Of a stretch of 64,000 bases of DNA, positions 50,792 to 59,287 are shown piece by piece. Position numbers and translations under genes: made by a program. The notes under the pieces are model-generated. The model saw nothing but the letters and a program-made list of their open reading frames with translations, was not told the DNA's origin and searched no databases. The DNA lies in assembly GCF_018555455.1 (NCBI RefSeq), contig NZ_JAFEJU010000002.1:1-64000 (forward strand), read 5' to 3'. Every line of letters begins with the position of its first letter. The first letter of the stretch is position 1. This stretch comes from Bifidobacterium colobi. GTDB taxonomy: Bacteria; Actinomycetota; Actinomycetes; Actinomycetales; Bifidobacteriaceae.

Positions 50792-51346
50792 TCAGCGACC
50801 GGTGACTTCGGAGCCGATTACCTTTTCGCTCAGGGCGCGCGGGCCGCGGGTCACGGCCACGGCACCGGAACGCACCAGCTCAATCACGCCGTAATGCTCC
50901 AAAAGCCCGAGCAGCGCGTCGATCTTACCTTCAGCGCCGGTGGCCTCAATGGTGAGCGATTCCGGATTCACATCCACCACGCGCACGCGGAACAGGCGCA
51001 CGATCTCGAGCACGTCGGAACGGTTGGACTGGTTGGCCGCCACCTTGATGAGCACCAGCTCGCGCTCCACAGTGGAATTCGGATCCAACTCCACGATTTT
51101 CAGCACGTGCAGCAGTTTGTTGAGCTGCTTGATGATCTGCTCCAGCGGCACGGCCTCCACATCGGCGGTCACGGTCACGCGGGAGATGTCCGGACGCTCG
51201 GTGGGGGAGACGGACAGCGAGTTGATGTTGAACGCACGACGGGCGAATAAGCCGGCGATACGAGCCAGCACGCCCGGGCGGTTCTCCACCAGCACGGACA
51301 GGGTATGACGCTCAGAACCAGGCTGGGATGCAGGATAAATAGCCAT
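50792..51346 (-). CDS. ilvN: acetolactate synthase small (regulatory) subunit
   Basis: 184 aa. It binds branched-chain amino acids and controls IlvB. The N-terminal ACT domain reads TLSVLVENRPGVLARIAGLF and RRAFNINSLSVSPTE; the second ACT-like domain follows. ATG 51346 is preceded by GGGGAGAAG. It lies 16 bases after ilvB, in the same operon. Confidence 0.96.
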   Translation of the reverse strand: MAIYPASQPGSERHTLSVLVENRPGVLARIAGLFARRAFNINSLSVSPTERPDISRVTVTADVEAVPLEQIIKQLNKLLHVLKIVELDPNSTVERELVLIKVAANQSNRSDVLEIVRLFRVRVVDVNPESLTIEATGAEGKIDALLGLLEHYGVIELVRSGAVAVTRGPRALSEKVIGSEVTGR

Positions 51347-51362
51347 CGTAAATCTTCTCCCC

Positions 51363-53330
51363 TCAGTGCTCGTCCGCAGCGGAATCAGTGGAATCAGCGG
51401 AATCGTCAGCAGTCTCGGCATCATCGGCGCCGGTTCCCGGAGCCGGCGTGCCACCAATCAGCGGCTTGATGCCGGGCATATACGTCACTTCATCATTGGA
51501 AGCACCAGCGGCGACCATCGGCCAGACCATGGCATCCTTCCATACGCGGAAGTCAATCAACACCGGACGATCGTTGATTTCATTGGCCTTCTTGATGGCG
51601 GCAATCGCCTCATCCTCGGTAAAGGCGCGAATCCCGACGCAGCCGTACGCCTCGGCCAGCTTGATGAAGTCCGGGACCTCAAGCGGAGCATCGCCGGCAG
51701 TCAGCTGAGCCTCGCCTTCGGTACCGTGCGCTTCGCCATCCTTCAGGTTGGTCTGTGAATAGTGGTGGTTGTAGAACAGGGTCTGCCACTGGCGAACCAT
51801 GCCGTACACGGAGTTGTTCAGGATGGCGATCTTCACCGGAGCGTGATCAAGGAATGCGGCGGCCAATTCCTCGGAAGTCATCTGGAAGGAGCCGTCGCCA
51901 TCGATCAGCCACACCGGCTTCTTGCCGTCGAATTCGCGAGCCGAACCCACGGAAGCGCCAATGGCGGCCGGCAAACCGTAGCCCATCGTGCCGAGACCGC
52001 CAGAGGAAATCCAGGAATGCTGGTTCTCGAAATCGATGAACTGGGAAGCCCACATCTGGTGCTGGCCCACGCCGGTGACCCAGATGGTGGAAGGATCAGC
52101 GAGCTCGGAGAGCTGCTTGATGACCCACTGTGGAGCCAAAGAGCCATCGGTCGGCTCATCCCAAGTCATCGGGTACTTCTCGCGCCAGCCATCGATGGCA
52201 TCCCACCATGGCTTCAGATTCGGCTTGCCCACAATGGCCTGCGTACGTTCGATTTCCGGAATCAGATCGTCGAGCACCGTAGCCACATCGCCCACAATCG
52301 GCACATCGGGCTGGCGATTCTTGCCAATCTCAGCCGGGTCGATATCGATATGAATCACGCGAGCGGTCGGTGCGAACGCGTCGAGCTTGCCGGTCACACG
52401 ATCATCGAAGCGAGCGCCGATGGCCACCAAAAGATCCGCGCGCTGCACAGCGCCGGTGGCTGCAATCGTGCCGTGCATACCCAGCATGCCCAGGTTCTTC
52501 GGATCAGTGTCCGGGATGATGCCGCGGGCGGGCAAGGTGGTGACTACCGGAGCGCCGGTCAGATCGGCCAGTGCCTTGACCTGTGCGCCGGCGTTGGAGC
52601 GAGCGGCGCCGCCGCCCACATACAGCACCGGACGGTAGGACTTGGAGAACAGCTTCGCCGCATCCGAGAGCACGCGGCCGTGCGCCTTGGTGGTGGGGTT
52701 GTAGCCGGGCAGAATCATGCGCTGCGGCCATGAGTAGTACATGTCGCCGGTTTGGGCGGTCTTGGTCAGATCGACGACCACCGGGCCGGGGCGGCCGGTG
52801 CTGGCGATGTGGTAGGCCTCGGAAAGCACGCGCGGAATATCCTGCGCACGGGTCACCAGGAAGGAGTGCTTGGACACCGGGTAGGTGATGCCCACGATAT
52901 CCGCCTCCTGGAAGGCATCGGTACCGATGGCGTTCACGCCCACCTGACCGGTGATGACCACCATTGGCACGGAATCCATGTTGGCATCCGCAATAGCGGT
53001 GACCACGTTCGTGGCACCCGGACCGGACGTCACGATGCACACGCCCACCTTGCCGGTGGCCAGTGCGTAACCTTCGGCGGCATGGCCGGCGGCCTGCTCG
53101 TGACGCATCAGCACGAAACGGAACTTCGTGTTGCCATTGATCTGATGGTAGACCGGCAGAATAGCGCCGCCGGGGATACCGAAGACGTCTTCAACGCCCA
53201 AGTCTTCCAGCGAGCGCACCAGCGCTTCGGCGCCGGTCATCTTCTCACCGTCGATAATGGTCTGCTTGTTCGTGGCCGCAGTGGTTTTGGGCACACCGCT
53301 GAAAGCCTGCAAAGGCGTGGGTAAAGCCAT
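51363..53330 (-). CDS. ilvB: acetolactate synthase large subunit
   Basis: 655 aa. A thiamine-diphosphate enzyme that condenses pyruvate in valine, leucine and isoleucine synthesis. Signatures: FGIPGGAILPVYHQI, RHEQAAGHAAEGYA (catalytic Glu), and thiamine motif GDGSFQMTSEELAAAF with NNSVYGMVRQWQ. ATG 53330 follows GAGAGGAATC; an open frame to 53450 covers the leader. The C-terminus ends in an acidic Asp/Ser-rich tail. Confidence 0.96.
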   Translation of the reverse strand: MALPTPLQAFSGVPKTTAATNKQTIIDGEKMTGAEALVRSLEDLGVEDVFGIPGGAILPVYHQINGNTKFRFVLMRHEQAAGHAAEGYALATGKVGVCIVTSGPGATNVVTAIADANMDSVPMVVITGQVGVNAIGTDAFQEADIVGITYPVSKHSFLVTRAQDIPRVLSEAYHIASTGRPGPVVVDLTKTAQTGDMYYSWPQRMILPGYNPTTKAHGRVLSDAAKLFSKSYRPVLYVGGGAARSNAGAQVKALADLTGAPVVTTLPARGIIPDTDPKNLGMLGMHGTIAATGAVQRADLLVAIGARFDDRVTGKLDAFAPTARVIHIDIDPAEIGKNRQPDVPIVGDVATVLDDLIPEIERTQAIVGKPNLKPWWDAIDGWREKYPMTWDEPTDGSLAPQWVIKQLSELADPSTIWVTGVGQHQMWASQFIDFENQHSWISSGGLGTMGYGLPAAIGASVGSAREFDGKKPVWLIDGDGSFQMTSEELAAAFLDHAPVKIAILNNSVYGMVRQWQTLFYNHHYSQTNLKDGEAHGTEGEAQLTAGDAPLEVPDFIKLAEAYGCVGIRAFTEDEAIAAIKKANEINDRPVLIDFRVWKDAMVWPMVAAGASNDEVTYMPGIKPLIGGTPAPGTGADDAETADDSADSTDSAADEH

Positions 53331-53349
53331 GATTCCTCTCACCTCATAA

Positions 53350-53368
53350 TTAACCGCGGTTAACCGCG
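53350..53368 (-). promoter_or_regulatory. overlapping palindromes before ilvB
   Basis: TTAACCGCGGTTAA (53350-53363) and CGCGGTTAACCGCG (53355-53368) overlap about 20 bases before the ilvB start. A CTGGGC/GCCCAG hairpin lies further upstream. No branched-chain-rich leader peptide is seen, so classical attenuation is not supported. Confidence 0.45.
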
Positions 53369-53514
53369 CTGAACCGCTCGGCAGTGGAATGGGAGCCTGG
53401 GTCTCGCTCCGTCTGATTCCGGCCGATACTCTGGGCTTGTGGCCCAGCATGCGGCTCGCTGCTCATGTTGTGGTATTAGTTGGTATCAGTCTATTCGCAT
53501 CGCTGACAGCTGGC

Positions 53515-54291
53515 CTACTTAGTCCGCTTCTTGAGAGAGCCGGACTTGTGCTGCTGGTCCAATGCCTTCCATCCGGCTTCGGCGGCAGCCAACTGTGCTT
53601 TGCGCTTGCTGGAGCCTTTGCCGGTGCCGATGATTTGATCATTGTCGCCCAGGCTCACCTTGGCGGTAAACACTTGGGCGTATTCCGGACCGGAGACCGC
53701 CATGTGGTACACCGGCTCGTCTTTGCCCAGCTCATGGGCTTTGACGGTCAGCGAAGTCTTCCAATCCAAGGCCGGGCCCTCGGTGGCCACTTCGGCGAGC
53801 GTGTCGTCGATGAGACGATGCACCACCTTGCGTGCCTCGTCAATGCCATGCTCCAGGAACGTGGCGCCGATGAGCGATTCCACGATGTCGCACAGGATCG
53901 AGTTCTTTTCGGCACCGCCCTGTTCGGCTTCGCCATGGCCCAACAGAATGTAAGGGCCGACTTTGAGCTTGGTTTTGGCGATGGCGCTCAGGGCATCTTC
54001 GGAAACGGCTTTGGCGCGCATTTTGGCCAGCTGTCCCTCGGTCATATCCGGGTGGATGGTGAACAGGGTTTCGGTGGAGACAAGCTCCAGAACCGCGTCG
54101 CCCAGGAATTCGAGACGCTCATAATTCAATGCGCCCGGATGCTCATGGGAGAACGAGCGATGGGTGAGCGCCTGTACCAGCAGTTCAGGGCTGATAGTGG
54201 TGCCCAAGGCTTCCAGCAGCTCGTTGGCTGGGCTGTTCTCGGGGTTGTGGGTGCTGACGCGGACATGATGTTCGGCTGATTGTTCAGTCAT
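53515..54291 (-). CDS. rnc: ribonuclease III
   Basis: 258 aa. It cuts double-stranded RNA. Catalytic domain with ERLEFLGDAVLELV and DIVESLIGATFLEHG, then a double-stranded-RNA-binding domain near the C-terminus (GTGKGSSKRKAQLAAAEAGW). ATG 54291 begins MTEQSAEHHV. It follows rpmF, a common actinobacterial order. Confidence 0.96.
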   Translation of the reverse strand: MTEQSAEHHVRVSTHNPENSPANELLEALGTTISPELLVQALTHRSFSHEHPGALNYERLEFLGDAVLELVSTETLFTIHPDMTEGQLAKMRAKAVSEDALSAIAKTKLKVGPYILLGHGEAEQGGAEKNSILCDIVESLIGATFLEHGIDEARKVVHRLIDDTLAEVATEGPALDWKTSLTVKAHELGKDEPVYHMAVSGPEYAQVFTAKVSLGDNDQIIGTGKGSSKRKAQLAAAEAGWKALDQQHKSGSLKKRTK

Positions 54292-54397
54292 GGTTGATGC
54301 GCGATCCTTGGCGTGTAGTGAATGTGGATGGGATGGGTGTCGCTTATCGGCCGACCGTGAGCCGCTGTTGTGCGAATCATCATCAGCCGGTATGCGA

Positions 54398-54427
54398 AGA
54401 CCCTGCCACCCGTCGATGGCAGGGTCT
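54398..54427 (-). terminator. hairpin between rpmF and rnc
   Basis: AGACCCTGCCA pairs with TGGCAGGGTCT around an 8-nt loop, 23 bases after the rpmF stop. The T run is weak, so it may allow partial read-through into rnc. Confidence 0.65.
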
Positions 54428-54450
54428 TGGTTAAGCCGTTATCGCAGGGC

Positions 54451-54645
54451 TCACTTGGTGTGAGCCGGCTGGATGGCGGAGCGGTAGGTGCGGCCGCGGT
54501 AGTTGCCGCATGCCGGGCAAGCCATGTGCGGCAGAGCCGGAGCGCCACAGTTCGGGCAGCTCACGGTCGCAGCAGCGGTGGCCTTCCAGTTCGCGCGACG
54601 CGAGTGCGTGTTGGCGCGAGAGGTCTTGTACTTAGGCAGTGCCAT
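54451..54645 (-). CDS. rpmF: 50S ribosomal protein L32 (bL32)
   Basis: 64 aa. The [19 protein letters not shown] start is typical. Zinc ligands CPNC and CPAC are all present, so this is the zinc-binding form. ATG 54645 is preceded by AGAGGATACTCAA-type sequence with AGGA. Confidence 0.96.
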   Translation of the reverse strand: MALPKYKTSRANTHSRRANWKATAAATVSCPNCGAPALPHMACPACGNYRGRTYRSAIQPAHTK

Positions 54646-54740
54646 TTGAGTATCCTCTGTTTCGTTCGAACAATTGAGCTTAAGCGTCCGTTATCTTAAC
54701 GCATGGCTCGTACAAACACCAAACACACCTATTGGGCGTG

Positions 54741-55373
54741 TTACTCGCTCTGCTCGGCCTCCAGCTGAGCTTTCAGAGCGGCAAGTCCCGCAAAACGGAT
54801 ATCCGTGGTGTCGTGGTGATGGTCCGGTTCCTCGTTCAGATCCACGCCGCACTGTGAGCACAAGCCCTTGCAATCCGGCTTGCACAACGGTTGCAGCGGC
54901 AGGGATTCCACCAGCGTGTCACGAATCATCGCCTCGATGTCCGCAAACGCGCCGTTTTCCAGCAGCGGATAGGTGTCTTCGGATTCATCCTCGCCGGCAA
55001 TGATGTCCACTTCCTCGTCCTTGCCGGATTTGCCACCCTTACCCTTGCCGTTGCGCCCGGCGTTCTTATCCGCAGACGAATCATAGGGGAAGAACACGGT
55101 GACGTTCACCGGCCAATCCTCATCAATCGGCTTCAAACAGCGGGTGCATTCGCTTACGAATGGGGCGACCAGACGACCGGTGAAAATCAGGCCATCCACA
55201 ATCGAATCGAATTGGCCGCTGACATGAACCGGCGCGCCTTCCTTGATGCCGACGATATTGTCGCCAATGCCGCTCGGTGCCGGGAAATCATCGTCGATGG
55301 ACTTGGATTGGCCAGCGCGGGAGGCGATTTGCGCCACCGGAATAGCCCATGGGGAATCCTCAACTCGTGCCAT
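54741..55373 (-). CDS. DUF177 (YceD-like) protein
   Basis: 210 aa. The family core VECTRCL-type motif appears as SECTRCLKPID, and the C-terminus has CKPDCKGLCSQCGVDLN, the usual cysteine cluster. A charged, Gly/Lys/Asp-rich insertion sits near residues 105-130. DUF177 proteins are linked with 23S rRNA/ribosome accumulation. It precedes rpmF, as in many bacteria. Confidence 0.93.
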   Translation of the reverse strand: MARVEDSPWAIPVAQIASRAGQSKSIDDDFPAPSGIGDNIVGIKEGAPVHVSGQFDSIVDGLIFTGRLVAPFVSECTRCLKPIDEDWPVNVTVFFPYDSSADKNAGRNGKGKGGKSGKDEEVDIIAGEDESEDTYPLLENGAFADIEAMIRDTLVESLPLQPLCKPDCKGLCSQCGVDLNEEPDHHHDTTDIRFAGLAALKAQLEAEQSE

Positions 55374-55431
55374 ATGCCTATGCCTTTCGTATGTGGTACT
55401 GCTGCGCGTACTGCAGTGTATTGCTTTGCGA

Positions 55432-56274
55432 TTACTGCGCTTCAGGATAATCGTTCAACGTGATGTTCGGCATTTTCTCTGCGGCCGCCTGCTGACGCTC
55501 ATGCAGCACATTGAGTCCCGCCTGAACATCCTGATTGAGCTTCACGAGCTGCTGGGACAGTCCTTCCATCACCGTAGTGCAGTACTGGTCCGCGCCCTGA
55601 GTCAGATGGTCGGACTTGTTCTGCGCCTGCTCCAAAATAGAACGGGCCTTCTGCCGAGCCAATTCGGTCACGTTTTCCTGGCCGGCAAGGAACTGCGCCT
55701 GCTCGTTGGCTTCCTTCACCATATCCGCGGCGCGGCTCTGTGCGGATGCCACCACGGCGTTGGCCTGGGTCTGGGCGGATTCCAGACGGCGTTCGGCTTC
55801 GCGCATCAGTGCGGATGCGCGCTCCAGCTGCACAGGCAGCAGTTTCTTCAACTCATTGAGCTGACTGGTCAGCTCGTCGCGGTCCACACGAACCATGCCG
55901 GGGGTGAAGAAGCTCGTTTTGGCTTCGGCGAGCATCGCGTCGATGCTGTCGATCACATCGTAGACGGTGGTGAATTCCTCGCGGCTTTTTTCGGTGGGGG
56001 CTTCGGGATTCAGCGTTTCGCGCAGGTCGGGCAGCGCATCCATATTGAACGAACGTGGCTTGCTGGTGGGCTGCTCGGCATGGTCATCATGTGGAGCGGT
56101 GCTGGTGGCGCTAGGAGCCAGCGCGGGAGCCTCCTCGGTGGGGGTGGCATTGCCGCTGGGTGCCTGTGGCGGTTCGGGGGCTGCAGGCGGCTCGCTTACG
56201 GTGTTCGTAGCCGGCTGCTCGTCCGGCTGGGTCAAGTCGACGTATCCGGTAGGGTGCTCGTCACTCATAGTCAT
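55432..56274 (-). CDS. DivIVA-like coiled-coil protein
   Basis: 280 aa. About 80 residues of Pro/Ala/Glu-rich disordered sequence are followed by a long coiled coil (VYDVIDSIDAMLAEAKTSFF, RERALMREAERR-like ASALMREAERRLESAQTQAN). This resembles actinobacterial DivIVA/SepIVA-type cell-growth proteins. ATG 56274 or 56268 may start it; AAGGA lies just upstream, inside the coaD end. The gap to coaD is 6 bases. Confidence 0.75.
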   Translation of the reverse strand: MTMSDEHPTGYVDLTQPDEQPATNTVSEPPAAPEPPQAPSGNATPTEEAPALAPSATSTAPHDDHAEQPTSKPRSFNMDALPDLRETLNPEAPTEKSREEFTTVYDVIDSIDAMLAEAKTSFFTPGMVRVDRDELTSQLNELKKLLPVQLERASALMREAERRLESAQTQANAVVASAQSRAADMVKEANEQAQFLAGQENVTELARQKARSILEQAQNKSDHLTQGADQYCTTVMEGLSQQLVKLNQDVQAGLNVLHERQQAAAEKMPNITLNDYPEAQ

Positions 56275-56280
56275 TAGTCC

Positions 56281-56781
56281 TTAGTCTTTCTTCTGGCTTT
56301 CCTTGGTCAAGGCTTCGGCGAGCATCGGAACAACGCAGTCGGGCACCATGCCGGTTACGTCGCCACCGTGGCGAGCCACGTCCTTGACGATGGAACTGGA
56401 GATATGTTCAAGAATCGGATCAGCGGGCAGGAACAAGGTTTCGATGCCCGCGAGTTTGCGGTTGACCAGAGCCATGCCCAGTTCGGCTTCGTAATCACCG
56501 TTCTGGCGCAGTCCCTTGACGATGACGCTGGCGCCGACCTTCTTGCAGTAGTCGGTGATGAGCCCTTCGGTGGAGGAGACGACGACGTTGGTGCAGCCGG
56601 CCTCAGCGAGGGCGCGTCGGATCACCTCGACTCTGGTGGCTTCGGAAAACATCGGTGTTTTCGCGGCATTGACGGCCACCACCACGTGCACCTCGTCAAA
56701 GAACCGCGCCGAGCGCTCGATTACATCCAAGTGTCCGGCGGTGACGGGGTCAAACGAGCCGGGGCATACTGCGATAGTCAT
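56281..56781 (-). CDS. coaD: phosphopantetheine adenylyltransferase
   Basis: 166 aa, full length. It makes dephospho-CoA, upstream of the CoA that AcpS uses. [18 protein letters not shown] holds the nucleotidyltransferase GHxD-type motif, and [20 protein letters not shown] the C-terminal signature. It heads the minus-strand run coaD, DivIVA-like, DUF177, rpmF, rnc. Confidence 0.96.
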   Translation of the reverse strand: MTIAVCPGSFDPVTAGHLDVIERSARFFDEVHVVVAVNAAKTPMFSEATRVEVIRRALAEAGCTNVVVSSTEGLITDYCKKVGASVIVKGLRQNGDYEAELGMALVNRKLAGIETLFLPADPILEHISSSIVKDVARHGGDVTGMVPDCVVPMLAEALTKESQKKD

Positions 56782-56961
56782 GCCTTCTAGACTACATCGT
56801 TTGCCGGGTGTGAGTGTGCCGCTGCCTATATGGTGCAGCGCATATGAGCGGGCGTGGCAATGAGCCGATGCGCAAGTAATGTAAAGAACCTATGATGGAA
56901 CGCGGATATCCGTCGATGACGGACGATATCTGCCGCCGTAAGCCAAGGAAAGAAGTACGCC

Positions 56962-57258
56962 ATGAGTCTGAACATTGCACGCTTTGTCGATGATGCCGAG
57001 CCGCTGAGGAACCCGGATCAGTCCGCGGGGACTTCGGTGCTGGAACGTCCGCAGGTTGAGGAGTCGCCGGTACGTGACGATGGCGGCGATGCCGATCGTT
57101 TCGCGCATTACGTGTCCCGCGATCGCATTGCCGAATCCCGCGCCACCGGACGCCCGGTAGTGGCGTTGTGCGGCAAGGTGTGGGTGCCGAAGCATGATCC
57201 GTCCAAGTACCCGGTCTGCCCGGATTGCAAGCGCATTTATGACGAGATGATGGGCTGA
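56962..57258 (+). CDS. DUF3039 protein
   Basis: 98 aa. The C-terminal block RPVVALCGKVWVPKHDPSKY then PVCPDCKRIYDEM is the actinobacterial DUF3039 signature, with a CPDC pair and another Cys that may bind zinc. Function unknown. ATG 56962 follows AAGGAAAGAAG. Confidence 0.9.
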   Translation: MSLNIARFVDDAEPLRNPDQSAGTSVLERPQVEESPVRDDGGDADRFAHYVSRDRIAESRATGRPVVALCGKVWVPKHDPSKYPVCPDCKRIYDEMMG

Positions 57259-57316
57259 GCGAGCTGACGACACTTGCTGGCGTCGAGCGCAGTGTCTGTG
57301 GCGACGTCGTCAACGC

Positions 57317-57437
57317 AAAATACGGGCTGAAATGGTCGAAAACGTCAATTCGCAGTGCCGAGTAGGACAAATTACACACGCAAAACGTCCATTCAATGCT
57401 GCGAATTGCAGGAATCAACCATTTCAGCCCGTATTTT
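57317..57437. repeat. large imperfect palindrome between DUF3039 and aldo/keto reductase genes
   Basis: Outer arms AAAATACGGGCTGAAATGGT and its complement are perfect over 20 bp; then about 8 unmatched bases, then an inner CAATTCGCAG/CTGCGAATTG match. About 40 bp of unrelated sequence lies in the centre. It fills the 192-base gap between convergent genes. Confidence 0.75.
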
Positions 57438-57450
57438 GATCGGATGTGAC

Positions 57451-58461
57451 TCAGCGAGCGGCGATTTCGTCGATCAGCTTGAGCTCCTCATCGCTGAAAT
57501 GGGTGTTCTTCAGCGCGCCGATGTTATCAAGAATCTGCTGCGGCTTGGATGCGCCTGCCAGTACGGAGGTCACCTTGCCGTCGTGCAGCAGCCATGCCAG
57601 ACTCATCTCCGCAAGCGTCTGACCGCGTTCGGCAGCCAGATGGTTCAAATCCACCACCTGCTTGTGCAGCTTGCCGGTGAGTGCGGAATCGTTGAGGAAT
57701 CGCGGATCACGGGCGATGCGGCTGTCGGCCGGAATGCCGTTCAGGTAGCGGTTGGTCAGTAGGCCCTGCTCCAGCGGGCAGAAGGTGATGAGGCCTTTGC
57801 CAAGCTGGTATGCGGTTTCCTTCAGACCGTTGTGCTCCACGGTGCGGTCGAGGATGTTGTACTTGTTCTGATTGATGATGAACGGCACGTGCAATTCCTT
57901 CAAAATCGCGGCAGCCTTCTCCATCGTCGGGCCGTCGTAGTTGGACAATCCCACGTACAGCGCCTTGCCGGAGTTCACGGCCTGCGCAAGCGCGCCCATC
58001 GTCTCCTCAAGCGGGGTTTCCGGATCCGGATGGTGGTGGTAGAAAATGTCCACGTAGTCGAGGCCCAGGCGTTCGAGCGACTGGTCGAGCGAGGCGAGCA
58101 GGTACTTGCGGCTGCCGAGGTCGCCATACGGTCCTGCCCACATCTCATAGCCTGCCTTGGTGGAGATCACCAGCTCGTCGCGATGATGCTTGAAGTACTT
58201 GGCGAGCAGCAGGCCGCAGTTCTTTTCGGCCTGACCGGGTTCAGGGCCGTAGTTGTTGGCCAGATCGAAGTGGGTGATGCCGTTGTCGAATGCGGTGAAG
58301 ACCAGGGACTTCATCTGCTCGAACGGCGTGATGTCGCCGAAGTTGTGCCAGAAACCGAGGGAGACCGCCGGCAGTTTGAGTCCGGAATTGCCGGCGCGGT
58401 TGTAGGTCATCGTATCGTAGCGATGCGGATTGGGGGAGTAGGTGGCGGTTGGTTCGAACAT
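57451..58461 (-). CDS. aldo/keto reductase, YghZ/Gpr-like
   Basis: 336 aa. An NADPH-dependent reductase close to L-glyceraldehyde 3-phosphate reductase: FDLANNYGPEPGQAEKNCG (Asp, Tyr), VISTKAGYEMWAGPYGDLGS (Lys), DIFYHHHPDP (His), and VLAGASKPQQI at the end. ATG 58461 follows AGGAGG; an open frame to 58539 is leader. It is divergent from a MerR regulator, with a strong palindrome between them. Confidence 0.93.
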   Translation of the reverse strand: MFEPTATYSPNPHRYDTMTYNRAGNSGLKLPAVSLGFWHNFGDITPFEQMKSLVFTAFDNGITHFDLANNYGPEPGQAEKNCGLLLAKYFKHHRDELVISTKAGYEMWAGPYGDLGSRKYLLASLDQSLERLGLDYVDIFYHHHPDPETPLEETMGALAQAVNSGKALYVGLSNYDGPTMEKAAAILKELHVPFIINQNKYNILDRTVEHNGLKETAYQLGKGLITFCPLEQGLLTNRYLNGIPADSRIARDPRFLNDSALTGKLHKQVVDLNHLAAERGQTLAEMSLAWLLHDGKVTSVLAGASKPQQILDNIGALKNTHFSDEELKLIDEIAAR

Positions 58462-58626
58462 GGTGCCTCCTGTGGCGTGTTGTTCCGGCAGGCTGTCGGC
58501 GCTGCCGTATGTGGCATAGTGCTTCTCTGCATGTCCCATCGTATGCGTTGCAAGCTGAAAACATCTTGAGCCTGCGGCACGCGATACGGGGCGCGCGGTT
58601 TTCGTTATCGGTTATTATGGTTCCAG

Positions 58627-58642
58627 TTCAAGTGAACTTGAA
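58627..58642. promoter_or_regulatory. MerR-type operator
   Basis: TTCAAGT-GA-ACTTGAA is a perfect 16-bp palindrome in the divergent region. MerR-family regulators bind such sites between -35 and -10. The shape resembles AdhR/NmlR-type operators. Confidence 0.65.
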
Positions 58643-58715
58643 TGCAAATGCTGGGTGACACGTCGGCGTGTCGCGTGGCGTTTGCTGATTCGGAAGCGAT
58701 GGAAGGATGATTCGC

Positions 58716-59144
58716 ATGTCATATACGATCCGGCAAGTGGCCACGCAATTCCATATGCAGCCGTCCACGCTGCGCTGCTACGAGGATCAAGGGCTGCTCA
58801 CCAACGTGGGACGCACGGAGACCGGCCAGCGCGTGTATGAAGACTGCCATATCGACCGTTTGCGCGCCATCTGCTGCTTCAAGAACGCCGGCATGACGAT
58901 TGATGACCTGAAGAAGTTCTTCGTCTATGAGTCCAATGAGCCCGAACATATCAATGAGATCTTGGAGCTCTTGGAATCGCGGCGCAAAGCGTTGGACGAA
59001 CAGCGGTGCGCGTTGAACGAGGCCGCCATCCATGTGCAGCGCAAACTGCACTACTATAGCGATATCAAGCGTTCGATAGACGCGGGCGAGTCCTTGCCGG
59101 ACTGGAAGAACTACAAGACCCGCGTCTACTCAATCGATTGCTGA
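58716..59144 (+). CDS. MerR family transcriptional regulator
   Basis: 142 aa. The N-terminal winged helix (YTIRQVATQFHMQPSTLRCYE, GLLTNVGRTETGQRVY) is followed by a long dimerisation helix. ATG 58716 follows AAGGATGATTCGC; an ATG at 58707 is in frame. Cys residues CCF and a terminal DC are present, but no clear metal-binding set. It probably controls the divergent aldo/keto reductase. Confidence 0.9.
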   Translation: MSYTIRQVATQFHMQPSTLRCYEDQGLLTNVGRTETGQRVYEDCHIDRLRAICCFKNAGMTIDDLKKFFVYESNEPEHINEILELLESRRKALDEQRCALNEAAIHVQRKLHYYSDIKRSIDAGESLPDWKNYKTRVYSIDC

Positions 59145-59195
59145 GTCTTACTGAGAGTGCAGCACTGTGGTTTCAGCAGGCCGAATCGTTAAGCG

Positions 59196-59214
59196 GACAG
59201 CCCGGTGGGCTGCC
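59196..59214. terminator. hairpin after the MerR gene
   Basis: GACAGCCC pairs (one G-T) with GGGCTGCC around a 3-nt loop, 52 bases after the MerR stop. Confidence 0.5.
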
Positions 59215-59245
59215 CGTAGATGAGGGGAGCGGCTGTGCCGCGACG

Positions 59246-59287
59246 GATTCCTACGGAAATCACAGCACTGTGGTTTCCGTAGGAATC
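59246..59287. terminator. long palindrome overlapping the pncB stop
   Basis: GATTCCTACGGAAA (59246-59259) pairs with TTTCCGTAGGAATC (59274-59287); the centre adds a near-perfect CACAG/CTGTG match. It includes the last pncB codons and separates two convergent genes. Confidence 0.65.

Noticed and set aside
53331..53514. Leader peptide for attenuation upstream of ilvB
   Set aside because: The only short frame seen has no run of Leu, Ile or Val codons.
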